A DNA stretch of 64,000 nt, from the NCBI GenBank assembly GCA_033961575.1, contig CM066728.1, forward strand, positions 107,154,852 through 107,218,851. Reading direction: 5' to 3'. The translations under genes were made by a program, and so were the position numbers. The notes beneath the pieces are model-generated. The model saw nothing but the letters and a program-made list of their open reading frames with translations, did not search any database and was not told where the DNA came from. Positions 34,961 through 47,400 of the stretch are shown one piece after another. This DNA comes from Aselliscus stoliczkanus. Taxonomy: Eukaryota > Chordata > Mammalia > Chiroptera > Hipposideridae. Positions within the stretch are counted from its first letter, which is position 1, and every line of letters begins with the position of its first letter.

Positions 34961-37059
34961 AGGCCTTCGTGATTCTTTACAGGCAGGAAAATATAGTAAG
35001 TAGCAGAGACAGGGGAGCACAGACGAGGTGAAATCAGTACTGGGCTGCGGGATGGCGCTCATTTGCTTCTCAGGGGATGTGGCATTTGACTGGGTCCTAA
35101 AGGGTGGGCTTGACTTAGTGGGCGGGAAGTGAGGAGAAGTGTCTCCCTGGTGGAGGCACCAAGGTGAATACAGGCTGCCCTGGGCAGTGGGGAAGGCTGT
35201 CCAGATGGGGGTGGTTGCAGGGTTAGGGAGGGGTGGATGAGCCAGCCTCGCGCAGCAGAGGCTGGGATGGCCTGGGGGGCGGTCCTAGCTCCCGTGCCAC
35301 CCCCAGTCCTTCCCTTCTCCCACAGCATCTCTGGGCCTCGATCATTCTGGTTGGTTGGGCTTCAGGCCCTTGCACCTGCCCTTTGGCTGTGCCCTTGTAC
35401 TTGTCTGATGTGTCTATAACGACTTAGCGGAGTTGGTTACTTAGAAAGGGATGCTGAATGATGATCTTTAAATTATTAATGATTTCAGCATTTTGTAATT
35501 AAAATGCTCATTTTCTTCATGAATTTTAAGCACACATATATCACAAATACAGACAGAATCTATTTTAATGAATAACATTAAAACACTGAGTTCCAAGTAA
35601 TGAGGTTATTTCCATGTGTTGGCTGATAGTCCATATATGATTCATTCATTTATTTATCCATTCATTCACTAAATATTTTTATCCCCCCCTCCCCCACTCT
35701 GGGTAAAGTATTAATACTTCCATAAATGATGGTGAAACAAGTTCTCTGTGCCTGAGTAGCACACATCGATCTTACGGAGGATTCTCCCTGACTAAGTATT
35801 TCACGATAACACCTAGATTTAAGCACCTGCACACTGTTAAGCAGTGCTGGCTATTAGGTGTGAAGGGAAGAGTCCCAGGGCATGGCCGGAGAGACAAAGG
35901 GGACAGTGCGGTGCTTTGTGTGAGCAAATCAGAAACCCCAGAAGGATGGAGGAGAGGATTTGGGGAAAACGAGGTCTTATGACAGATTGCATTTTCCAAA
36001 GATGGGCCTCCCTGTCATCTCCCGTCACTCGGTCACACAGGCTCTTCTGTCCAGAGGTGGAATCTATGTCCTCTTTTCCCTCCCTCCTTTCTCCTTCCCT
36101 CCCTCCGTCCCTCCCTCCTTCCCTCTCCTTTTGTACATAAAAAAGCATTTCATACATAGATTAGGAAATCAAACAGTACCAGGAGCACGTACTGAAAAGT
36201 AACAGTCCTCTGCTCCGCCCTCTTCACCCAGTTCAGTTCCTAAAAACAAAAGCGCTTTGAGGCGTTTCTGTTTCAGTCTTCCTGCGATTGCCTCCAGGTC
36301 TCCAAGTAAAGCACTCTCTTGACTCTCCACTGCAAACACCCTGTATGGGCTTCCTGCTGAGAGAAGGGGCTTCGGCCCCACGCCCTTCCCCCCTCCCCTT
36401 CCCATAGCTGATCGCTCATTCGGTTAGACTGCTGCTTAACTGTGCAGCGCTAACGCACACATTGAAACATCTAATTCTCGTCACCTCAGCTGGAGAAACC
36501 CACACCCTTCCCCCCTTTCTCTCTCACCACAGATGTCTCATTGTCTGGATTGAAAGGGAAGACTGAAAGCTTCCCTATAATCTGCTCTGCGAAGGCCTGT
36601 ACCTAGGGTCTGTCACTCCTTCAGCTAAGCCTTACGGCAGAGAGGTCACTGGCCACCAGAGGCCAGGCAGCCTCTGCGCTCCTGGGTTTTCCTCCCAGCT
36701 TGGTTTTGGGGGGCCGCTGGATGGAGCCACTCCTCTTCAGTTGGCCCTGTCCGGCTTAGGATGTGTCCAGCTTTGGGTGGGTCCTGTGCATATGACTGCC
36801 CAGGACTTCACGGCCCATAGCTCAGTGCGGTGCAGCTGGGGCGGCCGCCTGCCCCTTGCTCTCCGGGGATGCTCGTCCAGCTGCATCTCACTGTCCCAGT
36901 GCCACCCACCTGGCAGCAGGGACGGTCCCTGTCCTGTCTCCTCAGTGGAAGACTCTGTTTCCAAGCCGCTGCATCTTCTTCCTTTTTTTTGTTTGCTCCC
37001 TCTTTTGGCTAGAGCACATCCGTGGGCAGTTTTCTAAGAAAGGAGGTGTGGCAGAGAAA
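34961..37059. other. Mostly unassigned, with simple repeats
   Basis: No recognised gene. Contains a (TTCA)n-like tract at about 35638-35684 (probably an antisense L2/MIR terminus) and a TCCC-rich polypyrimidine tract at about 36075-36128. Confidence 0.45.
36070..36130. repeat. Polypyrimidine (TCCC)n tract
   Basis: An uninterrupted pyrimidine run of about 60 bp made of TCCC/TCCT units on the plus strand. Confidence 0.85.
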
Positions 37060-37795
37060 TTTTTGTCACTCTGTTTTCTTTTGCGGCCATAACAGATTAC
37101 CACAAACTCAGCAGATTAAAACCACACCCATTCACTATCTCACAGGTCTGGAGGTCAGAGGTCTGAAGTCAAGTAGTCGGCAGGGCTGCTTCCTTATTGG
37201 GGGTTCTGGGTGGGCTCTCTTCTGGGCTCGTTCCAGTTGTTGGCAGAATTTAGTTCGATGAGGGTGCAGGACTGAGACACTTGCTTCCTTGGTAGCTATG
37301 AGCTGGCATCTTTCTCAGCCCCTACAAGGAGAGAAAAAAGAATTTCCCACTTCCAAGTGGAAACCATAAAGCTCAGAGTAAGTGACTGGTCCAAGGTCAC
37401 CTAGCCTGATTCGATGTGGGATGAGGTCCCTGTTTCCTCGCTCGCTTGGGCTGGGGGTCTTTGTGAGCTTCTGGAAGCCACCCCCACACATTCCCTTATC
37501 CTGACCCTCTTTCTCCGTCTTCAGAGCCAGCCAGGGTGGGTTGAGTCCCTCTCACACTTTGACTCTCTCTGACTCCCTTCTGCCTCATCATTCCTCTGCC
37601 TTCTCCCCAAGAAAGTCCTTTTCTTTCAATGGCCCATGTGATCAGATTGGGAGCCCCTGGGAAATCCAGGGAAATCCCTGGCCTCAAGTCCTATCAGCAA
37701 AGTCCCTTTGCCCTGTGAGGTATCTGGACACAGGTTCCAAGCATGGAGCGTGGACATCACTGGGGCCGTTCTTCCGCTGACCACATCTGTGTGTC
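37060..37795 (-). mobile_element. MLT1-type LTR, antisense, with an embedded MIR
   Basis: The plus strand shows the reverse complement of an MLT1-class LTR: 'AACAGATTACCACAAACTCA', 'TCTCACAGGTCTGGAGGTCA', 'GTCGGCAGGGCTGCTTCCTT', and, after a gap, 'CTCTGACTCCCTTCTGCCTC' and 'GGCCCATGTGATCAGATTGG'. The middle (about 37355-37430, 'AAGCTCAGAGTAAGTGACTG', 'GTCCAAGGTCACCTAGCCTG') looks like an antisense MIR. Confidence 0.65.
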
Positions 37796-38588
37796 TAAAC
37801 AGATGTAAAAGGTTGCCTGTCCTCTTCACTGGTGCTTTGGCTGGTGTGAAATTCTAACATGAGGACCGTTTTCTCGCTGCCTTTGGAGGCTGCTCCAGTC
37901 TTTGAGCGTTGGAGCAGCACGTACAGAGGCTGATGCCGGCTCAGCGCCCTCTTCCGTTGGGGTTCCCTCAGGAGGTACCAAGGCTCTGGGTGCAATGGTT
38001 CATGGGCAGGCGGTCCTGGGGGCAGGGAGGGGTGAGGAATGGAGGTGCGAGGTTGGAAAGCTACTGAAGGGTGTGTCAGTGAGCAGGTCACCCCAGGGAC
38101 AGACAAAGCCGGGTCTCCCTGGGGCTCCCTGGGGGACTGTGTGTTGTTCCCCTTGGGGGCGATGCTGGGCACGTGTCACCTGTTACCATCCCTGTTGGGG
38201 AGGGTCATGTGAGGGGTGTTCCAAGGGCTGCTGCCCCTTGTCCTGTGCTCTGGGTGAGCGCTCCGGCAGCAGGGGACAGGCCCGGGGCTGTGGGTCCTGG
38301 GCTTGGCGTTGGGCTGAGATTTTGCATTTCTGACAAACTCCCAGGAGATGCTGCCTCTGCCCCTCTCAGGAGCACCCTTTTGGTGGCAAAGGCATAGAAA
38401 ATAAGAAAAAGTCACTGGCACCCTTATGTCTCTGCGAGACAAGTGAGGTACAGATGTGCCTCCAGGCCCTGGGCAACCTGAGGTGGGACAGTTTTCTCCT
38501 TAGTGTCCCTGCTGCAAGGAGGAAAATTTGGGACTGTCCCATGGCAGTTCGGGAATGTCCCAAGCTTTTGACAATTCGCTTAACAGGA
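37796..38588. other. GC-rich unassigned sequence
   Basis: No recognised gene or repeat. Frames on both strands are long only because of GC content. Confidence 0.4.
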
Positions 38589-38743
38589 CAGTAATAGCTT
38601 GGTTTGTGAGCATAATTCGTTCTGGAAACAAACTACTCGTCTTGCAAGACATCGCTCTTTTACCAATTAAAATGTATTAAAAATGTTTACTCATTTTGCG
38701 GAACATTCGCAAGCTAAGTTATTCGCAATCCAAGGTTTTACTG
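38589..38743. mobile_element. Small TIR DNA transposon (MITE-like, 155 bp)
   Basis: The left end CAGTAATAGCTTGGTTTGTG and the reverse complement of the right end CAGTAAAACCTTGGATTGCG are imperfect terminal inverted repeats. A TA follows the right end (38744-38745); the left flanking TA is mutated. The body has no ORF and contains 'GAGCATAATTCG' and 'TTACTCATTTTGCGGAACAT'. The TIRs and TA suggest a Tc1/mariner-superfamily nonautonomous element. Confidence 0.7.
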
Positions 38744-38745
38744 TA

Positions 38746-41095
38746 TTTCTCTTTTCTGTAAAACTGACATGGGCATTGCCTCAACTTAGGTTATATTTGT
38801 AGCTGTGCTTTATAATTTTTTATCATATCACGTGCAGAAAATGACAGCATCTGTATGGACACTGGGGTACACGGAGGTGCTGCCCATGGCTGGGGTGAGG
38901 GGTCCTGGGTCTGGATGTGCTGGGACTGAGGGGATAAAACCCCAGAACCACTTTTAACCCAAATGCCAGATGCCACTGGGCCATGGAACCCTGCTTGGGA
39001 AACTGCCTTCTCAAGGGCTGTTTCAGGTTCAAAATCATTAAGAAAATGTGTTCCCTGGTATCAAACACTATCTATAATATTGTTAAGGCGGTAATGCATG
39101 TAGTGAGAGTCTTAAGAAAAACGATAAGCTGCTTCTCAAAGAAATGTGATGACTACGTACAACTCTTTCTGTTAATTTTTTAGATTTGTCATGGATCTAA
39201 ACACAAGATACTCTAGTGCTTTAATTTCCATTGATTCCAGTTCATCTAAGCAAGAGTCAACCTTCCATAAAGAGTGCCTCCTGCTTACTTCTGCCACTAA
39301 CTGCTTCTAAATGGCTTATTAAATGAAGAATGTTGTCCGTGCTACACCTGCCACAGATGAGGAGATGATTCCTGTGGTTAGATGTAATATCTATTCATTG
39401 GTTTATAGATCTAGAATACCCCAGGGAGCTTCATGAAACCACGTGGTACAGGAGGCCTGGAGTTTGTGTAATAAATCACAGCTCATGGGGAAAGGTCCCA
39501 AAGTGCCCCTGAACTGCTGTCTATGCCTCAGAGACCACTGCTTCTTTGGAAAGTGCATAAAAGTTCTTGTAAGTGATCCCTTTTGTTTTCAGTGGAGGAG
39601 GAGGTAGAAAAGGGTGAGAATGCAGGTGCCCACATCTTGTACCCCCACTTCTACGGAGTGAAGAGTGAAATTCATTTCCGTCCTGGGAGCAGGGCAGGCT
39701 TTGGTCTTTGCAAGTTCTGGGCAAAAGTAGCTTTTTGGAGCAATGGGGGAACCAATGGAAGGTCATTAAGTGTCAAAACTACTGATCATCCCAAACCAAA
39801 GGGCAGGAGTTCTCAGCTGCTGGTCAATGGAATGGTGGCAAAGGTGGATGGAGTGAATAATTAAAATGCAAAGACAGGGAAAGGCTATGGCACTTGAAAT
39901 AAAATAAAAAGCAAAAAAAAAAAAAAAAAAGGAAGAGGAAACTCCTTGCCTTCATCTCGTAATATCCCGAGCATTGGAAAGAGTACCTGGAATATGGTGG
40001 GGCTCAAGAAATGCTCACTGAATAAATGAATGAACACAAGGGTTCCTTCTACCCCTTGTCCATATCCTGGAAAAACATCCCCCAAAACAGAGGGTCAGAG
40101 TCTAACTAGAGTCAAATCCAAGAACAAAATAGAGAGTTGGAAATGTGAAACATTTTGAAAATTGAGAAAAAGATAATATCTGAAACAAAAGTAATTTAAA
40201 AACTACTTAGTGATGGAATGATCAGCATGCCGGAAACCTGGATTCTGTACTACCTATTTTTCACCTGGATATGTGCCTCCAGGAGGCACTTAAAATCAGC
40301 AGAGAACGGAAGGAATATTCAATGAATGGTGTGGGAACAATTGGTAAGACAATAAGAAAAAATATCACTGTAGGATGTCAAGTCATACCATACAACTAGA
40401 TAAATTGAGCTGTATTAAAAAGTTGAATGAAAAAGTGATAAAAATGGTAAGGAAATAGAATTGTGTAATTATTGAGCTCCTGGTGGGAGAAAACTTATAT
40501 TTGAACTTTTTAGGTTAGTGAGGAAACTGTACTTAAATGGTAAATATATTTTGCACTATCACACAGGCAATACACAGATTCATGCCAGCCTTGACCAGGC
40601 CTCCAGAGTTCCAGCGATTGTCCCCTGTCCCCAGGGAAGCCACCTGTGGATCCCCTTCCAGATTCTTTTGATATCAAAAAATAAGTTACTGAGACTTGTA
40701 GTTTTTATTTAACATTGTGTCTTGTGCTATGTATTATCCATCTTAGCACATATTGATCCACTGCTTTCTTTTTACCTGCTCAATGCAAGATATGAAGACA
40801 AATAGGGCAGTACACCTTGAAAGTCCTAGGGGAAAGTGATTTCACACCAGAATTACACTGGAACTTTAGGCCGACAGTATCCATCGAGGTTGAGGGGCAC
40901 TTAGAGACATCTTCAGACATGTAAGAACACAGTTTACTTTCCTGGGTTAGGTAGTTACTAGAGGGTTTGCTCCAAGAGGAAGGAGCTAGCAGGCAATGAA
41001 GTGGGTGCAAAATGGAGGTGACCTTGGAGTCACCCAGGGGCTTAACCTTCCTCAGTCTTTTGTTACATTATTATTGCTCTTTCTGTCTGCCTCTC
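38746..41095. other. Mostly unassigned, with a probable L2/MIR terminus
   Basis: At 39985-40036, 'TGGGGCTCAAGAAATGCTCA' then 'CTGAATAAATGAATGAACAC' resembles a sense L2/MIR 3' terminus; a poly(A) run lies at about 39914-39931. The remainder shows no recognised gene or repeat. Confidence 0.4.
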
Positions 41096-41104
41096 TGTCT
41101 CCAC

Positions 41105-41204
41105 AGTGTCTGTCTCTCTCTCTCTCTGTCTCTCTCTCTCTCTGTCTCTCTCTCTCTCTGTCTCTCTCTCTGCCTCTCTCTCTCTCTCTCTCCCCTCTCT
41201 TATT
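41105..41204. repeat. (TCTC)n / TCTG microsatellite
   Basis: About 100 bp of TC dinucleotide repeats with interspersed TG. Open frames here (Ser/Leu-rich) are repeat artefacts. Confidence 0.95.
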
Positions 41205-41484
41205 TCTTGCTTTCTAATTAGAACCTTCACCCATCATAGCCAGGTCCCCACAAAGCCCCTTCACTTAATTACCCAAAGCAAACCATTCCTCTCTTTGTCT
41301 CCATGACCCACACAGGTTCTTCCCTGGGAAATTCTCTTTTTCTTTTCTGAATAGTCAAGTCTCCCTATTTGAAATTCTCTCTCCCAATTGCACTGCATGG
41401 CCATTTAACATTGTGCAGGCGTTTAAATCCAGCTACTACCATCTAAAGTTACTCAGCCAAAAGAAACCCTTCTCTAAGCAAAAT

Positions 41485-41997
41485 CAGCTTTCAGATTTAT
41501 TTTTCTACTTTTTTTTGTCTTTGAACTTATTAATTTCTGCTTTCTTCTTTCATAATTCTTCATATAGCTCTTCTTGAGTTTACTTTGTGTTTGCCCATTT
41601 TTTTTTTGAGTTGGATGCTTAATTCATTTATTTCCATTTATTCTTTTTCTTCTCTTTTTAATCAATAGAATTGAAGTATTTTCTGCTGAGCTTTGCTTTG
41701 CTTTCGCCTATGGATTCTTGCCTGTGACCATTTCATTATTGTTTTCTAGACAATAATGCATTTCTATTTGTTTGTTCTCTTTGACTCAAGAATAATTTAA
41801 GAGAATTTTTTACCTCCCAGGTGGAAGGGTCTTTTTGTGTTTTGATTTCATTTTCAGTTTCTACTTGTATTGCATTGTGATCATGGAAAGTTTTCTGCTG
41901 TTTTACTTACAAGGATTTTCTTTTTGGCCTTGCTGTGTTCAGTTTTTATGACACGCTTATGGGCACTTGAACTGAATGAAGGTATTTGCTTTATTTT

Positions 41998-42042
<45 letters not shown>

Positions 42043-42335
42043 AATGCATGCATATGTGTATTTGTGTATATGTAAACCAGATGTACTTCATTAATTATGC
42101 TATTTAGGTCTTCTATAATTTAGTTTTTGTCCACTTAACAAATCAAGGACAGAGAGGTGCAGAGATTCAGAGCTATTAGATCTTTATGTGAAATTATACC
42201 ACTTAATAAAGTGCCAATTTTTGTCTTATTTTCCTTAATACTTTGCAGTCTGCAGTTTGTCTTGAATGATATTAAGATCACAACCCCTGCCCTTTGTGGT
42301 TTGTACTTAAGTTTTGAAAACCTTTTATTTATAAA
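41485..42335 (-). mobile_element. Old L1 ORF2 relic, antisense
   Basis: 'TTGCATTGTGATCATGGAAA', 'GGCACTTGAACTGAATGAAG', 'TAGGTCTTCTATAATTTAG' and 'CAGTTTGTCTTGAATGATAT' follow antisense L1M ORF2 order. A (TG)20 tract at 42001-42040 interrupts it. Confidence 0.7.
42001..42040. repeat. (TG)n microsatellite
   Basis: About 20 uninterrupted TG units. Confidence 0.97.
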
Positions 42336-43240
42336 GACTGAAGAATCCCTGCCTCCTCCCTGCATTCCTCCCTCCCGCCTTTCCTCTCTCCCTCCCATCC
42401 TTTCATCAGGGGAGTTAAGCTCATTTACCTCTTACTAGTAAATGGTTTTTCTTAGTTTTTCATATTATTTTACATTATGTTTTCGATTTTTGTGCATTTA
42501 TATAAAGTCATCCACCAGATGGCCTATTTCTTTGAAAATTTTCTGGAAGTTTAGGAAGGTGTGTATTTTTATTCTGATGTTTATTTTTATGATTTCACTT
42601 AAAATTAACACCCACCCTTGGTCCTCTATTTGTTACATATTATATGTTTGTTCCCCTCAATAAAATAATGAAAAAGCCAGGGTGCTTGTTTCTTTCTCCT
42701 TCCCGACCCCCAGCTTTGGTCATTAATACCCATGAGTCTCAGTATTTGTCCTTGTAAGTCGATATGTCTATACATCTACCCCTGGACTTGTCAGCTGTAA
42801 TAACTTGGCTGTCCTTTGGTTCTCATAAATGAGGCAAACACTCTGCTTTTCAGTTTCTCATTCCTTTCTTCTGCCGAGTTTTGTTTGTGTGTCATTTCCA
42901 CATTGTCCTGGCATATGGCATTTACTTCTGCCCTGTGACCCTTGTCCACACATTCGCTTTGGTCTTATTTTACACGAAACATGTCTGAGGCTCACCTCTA
43001 TGTTCTTTGTCTGTGGTTTCCCTAATCATCTGCAGGTTGGCTGAAATTTCTCCTTTACTAGCTTTCTCAAGAAGGACTCATGATAAAAAAATGCCTTAAT
43101 TTCTTACAATTAAAAACAAATGCACCCTTTATATTTGAAGGACAGGTTGTACTTTTCTCATGAGAACTCTACAAATGCTGTTTCATTGTCTTTTGGTATT
43201 TAATCATGGACACATCTGTAACCAGTTTGATTTCTTTGGC
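42336..43240. other. Unassigned, probably old L1 in part
   Basis: A CCTCCCTC-rich patch lies at 42355-42400. The segment 43080-43240 resembles an old antisense L1M segment ('CTGTTTCATTGTCTTTTGGT'). No gene is recognised. Confidence 0.35.
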
Positions 43241-43260
43241 TGGAAATTTTTTCTTTTTTT

Positions 43261-43357
43261 TTTGAGGGCAGTGTCACTGACCCTCATATGTGGGACCCGA
43301 ACCAGTGTCGCTGGCTTCCCAAGCCAGCACTTAACCACCGCGCCACTCGGCCGGCCC
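43261..43357 (-). mobile_element. Short SINE type A
   Basis: Plus-strand 'GAGGGCAGTGTCACTGACCC', 'GCTGGCTTCCCAAGCCAGCA' and 'CGCGCCACTCGGCCGGCCC' are the reverse complement of the short SINE. A 20-bp duplication beginning TGGAAATTTTTTC flanks it (43241-43260 and 43358-43377). Confidence 0.95.
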
Positions 43358-43439
43358 TGGAAATTTTTTCTTTTTTTTAAAGTCCAGACACTTTACTATG
43401 ATGATTATATATTTATTTATATTTGTTTCCTTTTTCCTT

Positions 43440-43690
43440 TTTTATTATTAGTTTCAAGTGTATAAAACAACATAATTATTAGACATATATACCCCTTCAC
43501 AAAGTGATAACTCCCCTCCCAGTCTACTGTCCCTCTGATGTCATATATAGCTGTTACAATACCATTGACTATATTCCGTATTTTGCAGTTTACATCCCAT
43601 GAATATATATATATATGTAATTATAGTTGGCATTCAGTGTTATTCTGCATTAGCTTCAGGTGTACGGTGCAGTGGTCAGGCATCATACAA
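43440..43690 (-). mobile_element. Very short L1 3' UTR insertion, two-module type
   Basis: Module 1 ('AGTGTATAAAACAACATAAT', 'GCTGTTACAATACCATTGAC') is followed by a truncated module 2 ('TTAGCTTCAGGTGTACGGTG', then 'GCAGTGGTCAGGCATC'). No ORF2 is present, so the insert is extremely 5' truncated. Confidence 0.78.
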
Positions 43691-44103
43691 TCTATGAGAA
43701 TCATGAACACTGTAAAACAAAATTAAAGGAAGTTTTTTTTTTTTTAGGAAATGATAGATCTGGAAAACAGGTAAAGGAGATTCAACATATATGTAATTGA
43801 AGAAACCCAAAGCAATGTAACAAAACAAATGTTTAATTACATACTTGTAATTAATGAAATATTCATGAAATAAAAAGAGATAGGATGTAATCTGCACAAT
43901 TGAAAGGATACAGTGTGTACCACGGTAAAAAGTTGACCTATAATGGTTAACATTTTTCTTTCTGTTGAATAATCATATCTTTCCTAGGTTCCTGTGTTTC
44001 TGATCTTCCTTTATAGAGATAATGGCCACATTGAATATTCCAAAATTCCTGGTGAAACATTTAGTTAAAATTTTCACCTGCTTTGTGTCAGCATTTTTCT
44101 GGT
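43691..44103. other. Unassigned sequence
   Basis: AT-rich, no recognised repeat or gene. Confidence 0.4.
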
Positions 44104-44337
44104 GAGCATTCTTTTTTTTTTAAATAATTTTTTTTCCAATTATGGTCAACATACAGTTTATATTAATTTTAGGTGTAAAACATAGTGATTAGACATCTAT
44201 GTAACCTATGAAGTGATCATTCCAATAAACCTATTTGACACCAGACATAGTTTTTACAATAACCTTATCTTCAAAATTGCTGATTTGCTCCCTTGCTTCA
44301 TCTAATCTACTCGATTCCCTCTAATGTATTTTTCATT

Positions 44338-44538
44338 TCAGTTATTGTATCCTTCTCCGACTGGTTCTTTTTTGTCTTCTATTTTCATTTTTATTTTTCC
44401 TATCTCTTTGTTGAAGTTCTGACTGAGATCATTGAGCATCCTTATAACCAGTGTTTTGAACTCTGCATCCGATTGATTGCTTGTCTTCATTTGTTTAGTT
44501 TTTCCTGGAGTTTTATTCTGTTCTTTTATTTGGAACAT
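44338..44538 (-). pseudogene. L1 ORF1 N-terminal fragment
   Basis: The minus-strand frame contains KTSNQSDAEFKTLVIRMLND followed by LSQNFNKEIGKIKM, the N-terminal part of mammalian L1 ORF1p (the RNA-binding chaperone that trimerises through a coiled coil). The coiled coil, RRM and C-terminal domains are absent because the element is deleted downstream. Not functional. Confidence 0.85.
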
Positions 44539-44599
44539 GCTTCTTTGTCTCCTAATTTTGGCTGCCTCCCGGTATTTGTTGCATGTATTAGGTAGAGTT

Positions 44600-46030
44600 G
44601 CTATGTCTCCAGGTCCTAGTAGAGTGGCCTTATGTAGTACGTGTCCTGTGGGGCCTAGTGGTGCAGTCTCCCTGGCCGCCTGAGCTGGGTACTCCAGGAA
44701 TGTCCCTTGTGTGGTTTGTGTGTGCCCTCCTGTTATAGTTGAACATTTATTGCTCTTGGCACATCAACGGGAGGGGTTGACCCTCAGGCTGAGTGGTTGT
44801 GAGGACTGGCTGTGACTCCAATGGAGGAGCTGTGGTGCAGGCCTGACGCTACAGAACAGAACTCACTTTAGCGGGGCTCTGGTGCCTACCCAGTCTGTCC
44901 TTTGGGGGTGTCACTTTTGGAGGTGGTTAGGTGGTACTCGGGTGTAGTCTGAAGCTGGGCACCAGGTGTGTTGGATCTGGGCCCTCTTGGGAGGGGCTGT
45001 GTTGCAGACTAATGTCAGCTGCTGCCTGTTCCCTGCCCAGGACATGTGGTATGAGCTACAAAGTGATCTTCAGATGGCTGACACTTGTGCTGGGCTGAGA
45101 AGTGCCTGGAAGATGCTAAGCCATGAACTGAGGCCAGCTGCTGCTAGTACTGGGCTTAGGGCTGCTCAGCAAGAGGTACGGAGCATGCTGAAGCCAGATG
45201 CTGCTTGTTAGGGGTTTGTGAGCCTTTGAGAGACTTTAAGAAAGTCCGCAGCATGAGCCAGGACAGGCTGTTTGTATGGAAAGGCCACTAGAAGTAGCTT
45301 GGGTGGGCTGGCAAGTTGGGTGGGCGTGAGGTCTCAGGGAATTGCCAGGGCAGCGCAGGTGGCATTAGCCAGGTTGATGGAGACTCAGTTATGGTGGCTA
45401 CCTGTGTCTGCACGCTGGGTGCTGGAGGGCTCAACGAAGGAACAATGGCCTCTGTGAGCACTTCTGTCTGGGAGGAAGCTGCTGCTTTTGCCCCCATCCT
45501 GCAGCTGGACAATTCAGTTCCTCCCTGTACATCCCTGGCGCCTTTCAAGCTGCTTCCTCAGCACTGGAGCTCAGAGTGAACGAGTCCATCGGTGAGTAAG
45601 TCCATGTGCTGGCCCTTTAAAAGGAATGACTGGGACTGCCATCGCCCTCTGTCCCATTCAGTCATAATCTCCACTGGTTTTCACAGCCAGAAGTTATGCG
45701 GACTTCTCTCCCTGGCACTGAACCCTGGGTTGGGGAGACTAGCGTGGGGCTGGGACTGCTTGCTTCTCAGGGGGGACCTCTGCAGCTGACATACTCCTCC
45801 TGATTTTTAACTGCCACGCGTGGGTGTGGGACCAGCACATTCAGCATCTCTGCTCCCCTCCCAGTCTGTACATGGCTTCCTCTGTATGTCCTCAGTTATC
45901 CGACTTCTATTCAGCTAGACTTCAGGTGATCCTCATTAAGGGTTGTTCAGTAGTTCACTTGTAATTTTGAGACGGTTGTGAGAGGAGGCAAGCCCAGTGT
46001 TTATCTACCCCACCAGCTCAACTGGAAGTC
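44600..46030 (-). promoter_or_regulatory. L1 5' UTR (copy 2, fuller)
   Basis: About 1.4 kb of GC-rich sequence directly upstream of ORF1 in the element's own direction. Its distal 0.9 kb is collinear with 7141-8060. By position it is the L1 5' UTR, which in mammals carries the internal RNA polymerase II promoter. Activity cannot be judged from sequence. Confidence 0.75.
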
Positions 46031-46046
46031 TCTGGGGAGCATTCTT

Positions 46047-46739
46047 CATCTACAATATATTGTGTTCTTCTTTTCCCCATTATCTCCGTCTTTGTGTCAA
46101 TGCTGTACTAATTCCTTTTTCGTTATTCATTATTGAATGATCATACTTTCCTTGACCAGCTGGGAAGTGATTCCTTTTGTGGGGTGGAGTACATTGCAGC
46201 TAGGTTACCTTTTCAGAGACAAACTGCTTCTCACAAATACAGCTTTTTGTGTGATTCGTAGTGTCAACCCTCCTCTGCGTCTTTCAACCATAAACGATCA
46301 AGGAGGGCTTTTGCCACTGGCTCTGTCCTGCTCCTACCTCTCACAAACACTGCTGTAGACAAGCAGCCCGCCTGGTATAATGGAAGTTTCGGCCCTTCAT
46401 GTACGGCAAGTGCATCCTGGTGGCATTTTCTGGGTTCTGGCCACAAGGCATTTCAGCTACATTTGTCAGTCTTTACATGCAGTTTAAAGTTGATCAATTA
46501 TACTTTTCTCCAAATTTCACTGAGAATGGAGCTTCTGTGTTGTTTTGGTAAAGCTTCTTGTTGCTTTAAGAATTTCTAGGAGGCAAAAGCAAGAGGCATA
46601 GACTTGCATAATCATGTTCACGCTTCAAATCTTACTGTTACCTTAACAGTAAGTTAGTTTAGTACCCACCTTAACAGAAACCTTATGATTTCATTTTTGA
46701 CATAAAACTAAGCCATCAGGTATTTACTTTTTTGTAAAA
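46047..46739. other. Unassigned sequence
   Basis: No recognised gene or repeat. Confidence 0.4.
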
Positions 46740-47365
46740 TATGAGGTTGAGGTCTGATATATATTCTGATATATATTTTTCTAGATGTTTCAATATCTTT
46801 TATTGAATAATGTGATCTTTATTTGTTTTGAAATGGCATATGTATCGTGCTACAATCTTATATTTACTCTTTTTGGAATGCTTTATTATGTTCCTTCAGT
46901 TTCTATTGCTACAATATTTTAATACTGAATATTTATAATCTGCTTTTTGTTTCTACTTCAGAATTTATTTGCTATTTGTGCTATTATTCTAGATTTAATC
47001 CAACAAGGCATATTTTGAATCTCCAAACTGGGGATATGGCATGTATTCCTTTCTGTTTTTGTTGAAATATAGGATTCTTTCAATAGTAGAATAAGAATTC
47101 TCTCTTTTGAAGCTGATATTCTATAAAGCATAGTTTGAGAAATGCTGCTCTGATTAATGGTAAGCACTGCACTGTTGGATAAAAAGAAGACATCTAAAAT
47201 GTTAAAAAAATATATTGGTCTATTCCTATTTTTCTAAATTTTTTAAAAACCCAGAAAAGAGTTTACATTTAGCATCTATTGAGAAGAATCGTTTTCATCC
47301 CTTGACCTGTTAATATAATGAATTTATGTGTAGAATTTAATTCTTACTATGAAGCATCTATACAT

Positions 47366-47400
<35 letters not shown>

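Larger units (their letters stand above)
44114..46036 (-). mobile_element. Internally deleted LINE-1 with intact 5' UTR and TSD
   Basis: Antisense order on the plus strand: T-tract, single-module 3' UTR (44140-44265), a direct jump to the ORF1 N-terminal region (about 44280-44600), then a GC-rich 5' UTR to 46036 ending 'GAGGAGGCAAGCCCAGTG' plus a short terminus. All of ORF2 and most of ORF1 are missing. A perfect 10-bp duplication GAGCATTCTT lies at 44104-44113 and 46037-46046. The element is therefore bounded at both its true 5' end and its tail. Confidence 0.88.

Noticed and set aside
39583..39864. 93-codon frame after a TTTTGTTTTCAG acceptor-like site
   Set aside because: The acceptor-like sequence alone is weak evidence. 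There is no good donor, no recognised domain and no conserved context.
41000..41306. Leu-Ser-rich frames resembling a membrane protein
   Set aside because: Direct translation of the TC microsatellite.
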